Assembly: GCA_003255025.1 (NCBI GenBank) | Contig: QANY01000280.1 | Location: 750,941 to 814,940, forward strand | Reading direction: 5' to 3' | Length of the DNA stretch: 64,000 nucleotides | Source of the DNA: Datisca glomerata | Taxonomy: Eukaryota > Streptophyta > Magnoliopsida > Cucurbitales > Datiscaceae | Program-made: the position numbers and the translations under genes | Notes under the pieces: generated by a model | Told to the model about the DNA's origin: nothing | Database searches by the model: none | The model's input: the letters and a program-made list of their open reading frames with translations, nothing else | Shown here: positions 56,782-64,000 of the stretch, in pieces | How positions within the stretch are numbered: the first letter of the stretch is position 1 | Layout: each line of letters begins with the position of its first letter

Positions 56782-59094
56782 TTAGGAAAGTATGATACGT
56801 GATGCAAATACTTAAATATTTAAAAATCCGATAAAACATATTTCTTCCACAATGTTACGATCAACAACGATAGCTCATCTCATCTAGGGACAACGCCCGA
56901 GCTACTACCTATCGCATCAAGACTCTTCTCATTTGGTTAACACTTCTCAAGATATCACTACATCTAGCTCAACCAATCACCAATTATTTTGATCACGTTA
57001 GCCCCATTGCCTAACTTTTATGAGAGATTTCAATGTGCTTCGGTCTAAGTATTTAACCAACGCATCAGTTTTAAATGTTGTTATGAACTAACAATCCGTC
57101 TAAGAACGGTCTTGCCTCACCACTTTCTTTGCAAGTTTTAGCTTCTCAAGCAACTAGATGACTCAAAGCGACATGATTTTTAAGTATCTCCTAGTGAAGA
57201 GAGGACCGCTAGAGTGGCTCTAAACCATTCCTCGTGCTTCAGTCAAGTTTACCTTGGGTACGTTTTAACGTAAACAACCCTACCACTTAGTTTTTTTTTA
57301 AAAATTGATTTTTTCTTTGTTTTTTAAAAAAATCATAACCTTTTACAAATTTGAAAAGCAAGTTTTTAAAAATTATAAATTTTTATAAAATTTAAATCAT
57401 GATTTAAATTTAAAACTTTTATACAATTCACATTGTATTTAAAACTATAACATATTATAAATTTAAACTACAATGATGCATGTACATGCTACATGTTAAT
57501 TTGATATTGACATATCTCTATTTATATATGGTATGTTCTATGAGGATGCGAGATTAATAATAAATCATACATTCAAAATTAACCTCTCTATGGCTCATTT
57601 CTAATTACAACCAATAAAAAGAATAATAATTAAATTACAATAATTTAAATGCTAGTCTTCTTGTCGTCTGTAATTATCTCCTTCTCCTTCAAGAAGTAAC
57701 ACCCTCTTGCTAGTCTTTATGTAAATTAATTATCTCTTTTTTATCTTCGAGCTTTGATCAAAACATTTTTAATTAAGAAAAACTATTTTCCTAATTAAAT
57801 AATCTCATTAGATTTAATTAGTAAACAAAGGAAAAATTTAATGACTTATCAAACTTGGGTTAAACCCAATCAATTAATTAAATTTTTTAATTTTTAAAAA
57901 ATTTAAATTTTAAAAGATAAAATATAGGATTAGGGTTTTTGCGAAGCATCACATGGATAGGGCAAAACGACATCTGGTCATCTGAGCCTCATGCCCTGGC
58001 AATCACAAGGATTGTCGTCGGTGGTGGCAGCAGGACAGTCCCACTGCCACCGCCGGTTGCCCGAGGATATGGACGGTGCGGCGGCTGATGGATTTATAGG
58101 ATTTGTGTGACGGTACGATCGGAACGCATACAAGATGGATTTACATGAAATTAACGAAACAAATCTTGCAAAATTAATTTACATAAAATCCTATGTCACA
58201 AATTCGTCGTACATCAATTTCTCGATTCTTGCGCGCTACATATTCTGTTGGTCAAGAAAACATTTATATTTCATGGTCCACATAATATTTTACGATATTA
58301 ACCTTCCTGAATATCAATAATAAGAGCGTGATGTAAAATTATCCGTTTTACCCCTCTAGTTGTTATTTTCTTAACTCTTTTATTGACTGTGAATAAGAAA
58401 GACATATCAGTGAAGTGTCTCATACAAATCACCATGACTTATTCAATAACTCATGTCATCGAGTACCAGGTCCGATTTATTTATTCAGACACTCATCAAT
58501 AAAGCATAATGTGATATTGTTTCTTTTGTAATCTTACGATGAATTCCATATCTGTGAATCACGCAACTTAAACATAGTTGAATCTCAGTCCCAACAGTTG
58601 AAGTATTGTCTAGAAATTTGAACTCACTCCTTTGACATATCAAAGATCGCAAGTAACTAAGTCAAGTTTCGTATTCACCTCATGATTAATAATTATGCAA
58701 ATACTCTTAAGGTATATAAATTAGATTTCGAGCTAAATAAACGGTTTTGCATTAAGCTAGTTGGTTATTGGTTTATTTAACATATTCCATAATATGTCTA
58801 GGTCAACCTTTAGAGTATCCACCCCTTGCCCCGAGACCGGCATCCTTTGATTCAACCTAATAGTCATCATTGGACCCGATTTCCCAGTCGATCCTAAGAA
58901 TGTGAATAATATTCTGAACTATCTCAGTAAAGACCGCTCGGTTTTTACTCTTCTTACGTTGATAATAGTTCAAGGATTTAAATAAATTATAAACACACTT
59001 TAATTAATTTTTATTTATTCATAAAATTCAGTAATAAATAACTGTTTACTCATAAATAGTTATTACACCCTACTTTATGCATATAATTCCAACA
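56782..59094 (-). repeat. Probable 5' LTR and leader of the reverse-strand Copia element
   Basis: On the minus strand the segment begins TGTTGGAATTATATGCATAA at 59094, a typical Copia LTR start, and runs toward the gag start at about 56722. The boundary between LTR and leader and the PBS could not be identified. A GC-richer patch at 57950-58100 is the only compositional feature. No second copy was found, so the LTR identity is inferred. Confidence 0.4.
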
Positions 59095-59459
59095 CCTTTT
59101 GCTTCCACTTTGTGTTATATTTAATATTGCTATAGAATTTGTTCATTAGCATAATAAACCTTTGATTTATGGTGTTTTGAGTTGAAGTGTTTGTTATTTA
59201 CATTTAGAAGCGGAAACTAATTTATTTAAGCCAAGTTTGATCAAGTCGAGAACCAGCTTGTTCATATGTCTCGCCATCCTATTTTTTATTTTTCTTTTTC
59301 TGAAAGTTACAGGTTATTTGTATGCATGCAACCTAACGTATGATCTTTTGAATATATACGAGGGTTAATTTTTTGCAAACTACAATTTTATGAATTAGAG
59401 TTCAAACATCATCATTATATATAATCCAACCGGAATTATGGATATGAATATCAATAATA

Positions 59460-59833
59460 CTTAGAAAAATTATACTTTACCTACTCAAACTATCACTAAT
59501 AAATATTTTAAACCTTAAATTTTAAAATATTATAGTTTAAACCTTGAACTATCTGAAACTCTTAATTTTAATCATAGATGTAACTCTGACTACTGTAAGT
59601 TAGATATTTAACAAAATGAAGTTGTTTCTCCCTATCTGAGACGACATCACTCTGGATTACGTTATCCATAATAGATAAAATGACGTCATTTCAGATAGAG
59701 AAAAGTGAGTTAGTTTTGTTAAAAACTATACTGCAATAGAAGAAGTTACATTTAGGGTTAAAGTTGTGAGTTTTTCAGAGAGTAACGGGTTAAAGTATAA
59801 CATTTTAAGAAGGTAAAGTGTAATTTTTCATAG
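59460..59833. mobile_element. Foldback MITE, possibly Tc1/mariner-type
   Basis: Left end CTTAGAAAAATTATACTTTA; right end in reverse CTATGAAAAATTACACTTTA. Each end is flanked by TA (59458-59459 and 59834-59835). Inverted similarity continues to the centre, where CTATCTGAGACGACATCA pairs with TGACGTCATTTCAGATAG. It is 374 bp with no coding capacity. Confidence 0.6.
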
Positions 59834-60209
59834 TATTTATATGCAATTTTTCATAATGATATCCAATACTTGTTCAAATTAAAAAAAACTAAAATTTACC
59901 TAAAAATCATTTGATGTAAGATTTTCATGTTACTTAAAATTCGCTAGTTTTGAAGCCTCTCAATATGAAAAAAAAAAGATTAATTCACTTCCAAAATCAT
60001 TTGATATAAGATCTTTAAAAAAATTGACATATTGATTTAGTACCAACGTTTGAGAATTTATCGGTTATGCTCTATAGAATATGTTGCATATAAATGACTC
60101 TGATTTGATATATTGATTTAGTACTAACATTTGATATAAGATCTTAAAAAATGACTCTCATATTAATAGATGGGAAATTTACTGAAAAATGAGAAACTGT
60201 TGCATATAA

Positions 60210-61140
60210 ATGATATGTGTACATGAGGGTTGACGACCTCACGTTGACTACCCGCAAAGTGAAACTCTTACGGCGTATCGGGAGTGTCTCCACCAAGGAC
60301 GTACCATAGAGTGTCACTGCTGAGATGCATCCCTTGAGGTGCCGCCACTAAGGTACCCATGGGGGTCGTCCCCATGGCAGCACCATGGGGTGTCACCTCT
60401 ATGGTAGCACCATTGATGTCACTCTCATGGGTGTACCATGGAAGTGCATTGATCACTCTCCGTAATGCAACTTGTAGACACACCACTACACTATCACAAT
60501 GAGTCATCACATCACAAACTACCAAGTCAAGTGAAAAAGACTTGGGTGGACGTATGGTTGCCTAGGAACGTTCGGGAGGCTATAGACTGGCAGTATTAGG
60601 AGCGAGGCTACGTTGTACTAGGCGGGGGACATACCTCCTCGGTACGACCACTCTAGACATTGAGGGTATGTTACCCTCCCACCTTGGGGAGGGGTTTTGT
60701 TTGAGAGAATCTTTGTAGAAGATACGTTGGGTGAACACCGTTGTCGCGCCTCACCGGTTAGGCGTGTTCTCCCTAGATCATGGTCATTACATAAAGACCT
60801 GCATGGCGCAACCCGATTGGCTCATGTGTAATCCTCCTCTTACTCACCTAAGCATGATCAGTCAACTTAGGTGGCGTGATTTGATTGGCGGGCTTGCAAC
60901 TAATCAATGGATTAGTTGTAATGGTCCCCCCTCCTTTTTTGACATATAAAATGAGGACTCCTCCTGAAGGGATTGGAAATTTAGAGAGAAAAACTCTCAT
61001 TTCTAGAGAGAGAAAATAAGCATTTGTCACCACCCTTGAGTGTCTAGAGTGCTCCCCTTTACCTCCCGACGTTCTCCCCGACATTCTCAGACATTGTTTT
61101 GATCACGAATTAAGGACTAGACTACTCATACACCTCACCC
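60210..61140 (+). repeat. Possible solo LTR related to the 28332-34702 element
   Basis: GC-richer than its surroundings. It shares order and wording with those LTRs: AAGTCAAGTGAAAAAGACTT versus AAGTCAAGTGATAAGACTTG, a TATAAA-type box followed by CTCCTGAAGGGATTGG versus CTCCTATTGAAGGG.GTTGG, and GACTAGACTACTC near the end. It contains a perfect hairpin (CCATGGGG/CCCCATGG, 60357-60377). Ends and target-site duplication are not established. Confidence 0.35.
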
Positions 61141-61433
61141 ATGTGACGCCCTTACATATACACTGTGCGTATGTTAAAATTATGGGACTAGTAAAAGAAA
61201 ATTCTTCAGAGTGGTTGCAAAATAGAGTGGTTGCAAAATGGACTGTTTATGCAAATTTAGCAAAAAAAGAACAGAATAAAAAATATTCAACTTCCACTTG
61301 TTCAATTTTTTTTTTCAAAAAAAAAATACCTGGATGAAATCAGACCCGCAAAAACACCAGCGAGATTTGGATCCGTTTGTTCGAACAGTAGAGAGATTCA
61401 AGTATTCAACTTCCTAAATTTGTCTCTGTAATT

Positions 61434-61436
<3 letters not shown>

Positions 61437-61485
<49 letters not shown>
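61437..61485 (+). repeat. (GA)n microsatellite in the presumed transporter leader
   Basis: An uninterrupted run of about 24 AG/GA units about 125 bp before the next ATG codons, in the likely 5' UTR of the potassium transporter gene. GA-rich leaders are common in plant genes. Confidence 0.85.
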
Positions 61486-61488
<3 letters not shown>

Positions 61489-62326
61489 AGCAGAAAACGA
61501 CGTAGTTGAGGCGCTCTTATTCTTCAATGTACACCAGCCATGGTAAAAGACTGAAAACCTTTTGCTTTCTGTTTGGTTACTGTGAAATTGGACGAGGAAA
61601 AGGAAAAGAAAAATGCTTGAGATTGCATTAATAAATCCATTTTTGTTCTTCATTCTTCATTTCCAATCCTTTCTTTTATCAGAATCAAATGAAGTTCAAT
61701 TTCTAAAGGTTAATGATTTCATTGGAGATTTTTTTTGTAAAGTTATGGATCCTATGAGTTCTCCTTAAATTTCTGAAGCCTGGGATTGGTTTAACTAGTA
61801 ATTGCCAGATAAAACGAATAGTACGAATGTCTAGGAAGGATGTTTTTGAGCAGGCAGTCTAGAAGACAGTCAGAAGGTTAGATGTCATCATTGACAAATG
61901 GGTCCGCGACTTTTGATTTCTACACGGAGCTTAATAGAATTTGATTAATTGTTTCTAAATTGAAAATCCTTCATTGAAGATGGATCTTGTATTCATGTTG
62001 GCTACTTAATATTAATCAGACACGATAAAGTGTTTTTGTCTGGATTGCTTATAAACTAATGATGAAGTTCAATCAGTTTTAGAGACTCTGTAAATTAGTT
62101 TTTAGATTATGTTCTTGCGATATATTTTAATTCAATGTGATTTGATCGACTTTAATCTGATACATTTACATTTTGCTTCTGTAATCACATATTTGTTCTG
62201 TTCATATTTTTATTAGGATTCTAAATTTTTATAACTTCATAATATACTCTATTGAGGTGCTAAAATCAGTGATCTTTGTATGTTTATAATATATCAATTT
62301 GCTTCTTCTTTTTTTTGAAGTTACAG

Positions 62327-64000
62327 TTTGAAAGTAGTGGTCGATGTGGACAAGTTCTCCTTTTGGCATACCAAAGTTTTGGTTTGGTATTCGGTGACCT
62401 GAGCATTTCCCCTCTTTATGTTTATAAAAGTACATTTGCTGGAAGTTTGCGTAACTATCAAACGGAGGATGTCGTATTTGGGGTGTTTTCGTTGATATTT
62501 TGGACTTTAACGTTTCTTTCACTCTTTAAGTATGCCATTATCATGTTGATTGCAAATGATAATGGTGAAGGTAAGAATTAATTAACTTTTCGATGAACTA
62601 CCACTTTACTTTTTTTATTTGGGTTTGCCAATATGTTTGAGTCACTTGCAGGTGGAGTTATTGCACTATACTCACTCCTTTGTAGAAATGGAAAATTTAG
62701 TTTGTTACCAAACATCCAGGCAGCTGATGAAGAGCTTTCTACATACCACATCCGTGGCTACACAAATAGAAACACATCGACCTCTTCATTCAAAAATTAT
62801 ATCGAGAGACATAAAAGAGCAAAAACTGCGCTACTTCTTTTTGTCTTATTTGGTGCTTGCATGGTGGTTAGTGTCAGTGTTCTTGCACCTGCAATGTCTG
62901 GTAGAAGCACTTTCTGTATTTTTAGTCTCTTGGTTCATGTTGATATTCTAATAATAAACTTGTGATGATCATTGTTTGGTCTTTTGCAGTTTTATCATCA
63001 ATTGAGGGGCTGAAAATCCAACAAAAGAATGTGCATAATAGTGAGTGTAACTGAACTCAACTTGCCTATATCGTTTGGGCTATCTTCAGCAACCATTCGA
63101 TTCTAAAGCAGTAATCTCATATGACATTTTTAATATTTCTTATCCTTCCTGAACACATGTACTCTGCTTGAACTTGGGCGTGAAGCTTTCTCCTTAGTCC
63201 TTACTACCGATGAATTATCATGTAGTCAACAAGTTATACAAATATGATTATATTCAAAGGTTATTGAATAACGTAAATAAGACAACTTATAGAGGACTTT
63301 AGACAACTGTCAAATCTTAAACACGTGCCAAACCTTGTCGAAAACAAGCTTACTGAGTTCAAAAATCTCTTTCTTTTGGATGCTATAGAATAAATGCAAG
63401 AAGGGAAAATCCCAAACTGGGGAGTGACACTAGTTCAACATTGAATTTGTGCCATATATGTTATGGAAGAATTAATAACCATTAATTCTTTTTCTACTTT
63501 CTGGTTGCTTTTGCTTTTCTTGTTACTTACACCTCCATTGTTACACAGGTATCATGGTTATTATATCTTGTATTCTATTAGTTTCTGTTTTTGTTCTGCA
63601 ATATCGTGGCTTTGACAAGGTGGCCTTCACATTTACACCCATTGTCATCCTTTGGTTATTGTCAATTGCTGCTATTGGCATCTACAATATTATTAAGTGG
63701 AATCCAGGAGTATACCGGGCTTTTTCTCCGTATTATGTGTATAGATTTTTCAGAGTTACAGGAAAAGATGGTTGGATTTCTCTTTCAGGGATAATTCTTT
63801 GTTTTACAGGTAAAATGATACTTCTATATTTTACTGGTAAAATCGGCATTTCAAAGTGGGCTCTTTGTCAATTTATGTTTAGGTCATTTTGCTCTCATCA
63901 ACTTTGTTTGGGCTACTTTGAATATTGATATCAATCTATGGCTTAGAGCTTCATAGATTTAATTAGCTGTTTACATATCAACTTCATGCAGCGTTTTTCT
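62327..64000 (+). CDS. KUP/HAK/KT potassium transporter, 5' part (runs off the right edge)
   Basis: Family members are multi-pass membrane proteins that move K+ into the cell or between compartments. Four exons join in phase: 62327-62570, 62652-62900, 62990-63040 and 63549-63809; later exons lie beyond the window. The first exon has the family signature near TM1, [16 protein letters not shown], and TM2 ([20 protein letters not shown]) followed by ANDNGEGG and [13 protein letters not shown] text (here [18 protein letters not shown]). TM3 is followed by [13 protein letters not shown] across an exon junction. TM4 and TM5 lie in the last exon, which ends [10 protein letters not shown]. The family usually has GTSP in place of SISP, and this protein also has FG for the usual YG before DL, so it is somewhat divergent. 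The first coding exon is uncertain. One candidate is 61613-61708 (32 codons ending at AAAG/GT in matching phase), but its peptide is hydrophobic and unlike usual KUP N-termini. Confidence 0.85.

Larger units (their letters stand above)
44780..59094 (-). mobile_element. Degenerate reverse-strand Ty1/copia element, split by a nested insertion
   Basis: Minus-strand Copia fragments lie on both sides of a plus-strand element. gag N-terminus is at 56450-56722, then after the interruption come gag middle to zinc knuckle (47624-48063), protease and pre-integrase (47084-47571), integrase (46269-47074), reverse transcriptase (45305-46098) and RNase H (about 44790-45300). The order is correct for Copia read leftward. 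A candidate 5' LTR start, TGTTGGAATTATATGCATAA on the minus strand, lies at 59094. No 3' LTR was found left of 44780, so that end appears deleted. Confidence 0.75.

Noticed and set aside
61414..61653. Minus-strand 79-codon frame with Ser-Leu repeats
   Set aside because: It is produced by the (GA)n microsatellite in the transporter leader.

Overview
The window is nuclear DNA from a flowering plant, most likely a eudicot. It has AT-rich intergenic space, spliced genes with GT-AG introns, and abundant LTR retrotransposons and DNA transposons. The species cannot be named from the sequence alone.

Layout. (1) 1-5073, minus strand: most of a COQ6-type ubiquinone-biosynthesis monooxygenase gene, running off the left edge. 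One intron holds a 1.0 kb Mutator-like element, and a second, 2.1 kb Mutator-like element abuts the gene's presumed 5' leader. (2) 7193-9690: gene-free AT-rich DNA. (3) 9700-13740, plus strand: an intact gene for a 683-residue nuclear protein with ten WRKY19-type Cys/His repeats and EAR-like motifs. (4) 14232-19236: a degenerate Ty3/gypsy chromovirus with both LTRs. (5) 19946-27710: a CPK3-like calcium-dependent protein kinase gene, with a 3.7 kb hAT element inside intron 2. (6) 28332-34702: a non-coding LTR element of probable Tat/Ogre affinity, whose interior carries several tandem-repeat families, including an array of about 21 short hairpin units. (7) 34703-40739: AT-rich repetitive DNA with no gene. 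(8) 40740-44088: a second CPK3-like kinase gene with exon lengths identical to the first. (9) about 44780-59094: a degraded minus-strand Copia element whose gag gene was split by a plus-strand Copia element (48064-56443). (10) 59460-61140: a foldback MITE and a possible solo LTR. (11) 61430-64000: the 5' part of a KUP/HAK/KT potassium transporter gene, running off the right edge.

The host genes do unrelated jobs: mitochondrial ubiquinone synthesis, probable transcriptional repression, calcium signalling and potassium transport. They share no pathway. The clearest relation is the CDPK tandem pair. Both copies encode 522 residues with all eight exons matching in length. They differ in N-terminal acylation potential, and copy 1 has several substitutions at conserved kinase positions.

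I found no clear previously undescribed cellular system. The most unusual structure is the hairpin array at 32029-32800 inside a coding-free LTR element. Exon boundaries below were worked out by hand from splice dinucleotides, codon phase and protein continuity. Family names rest on recognised motifs, not on a database search.
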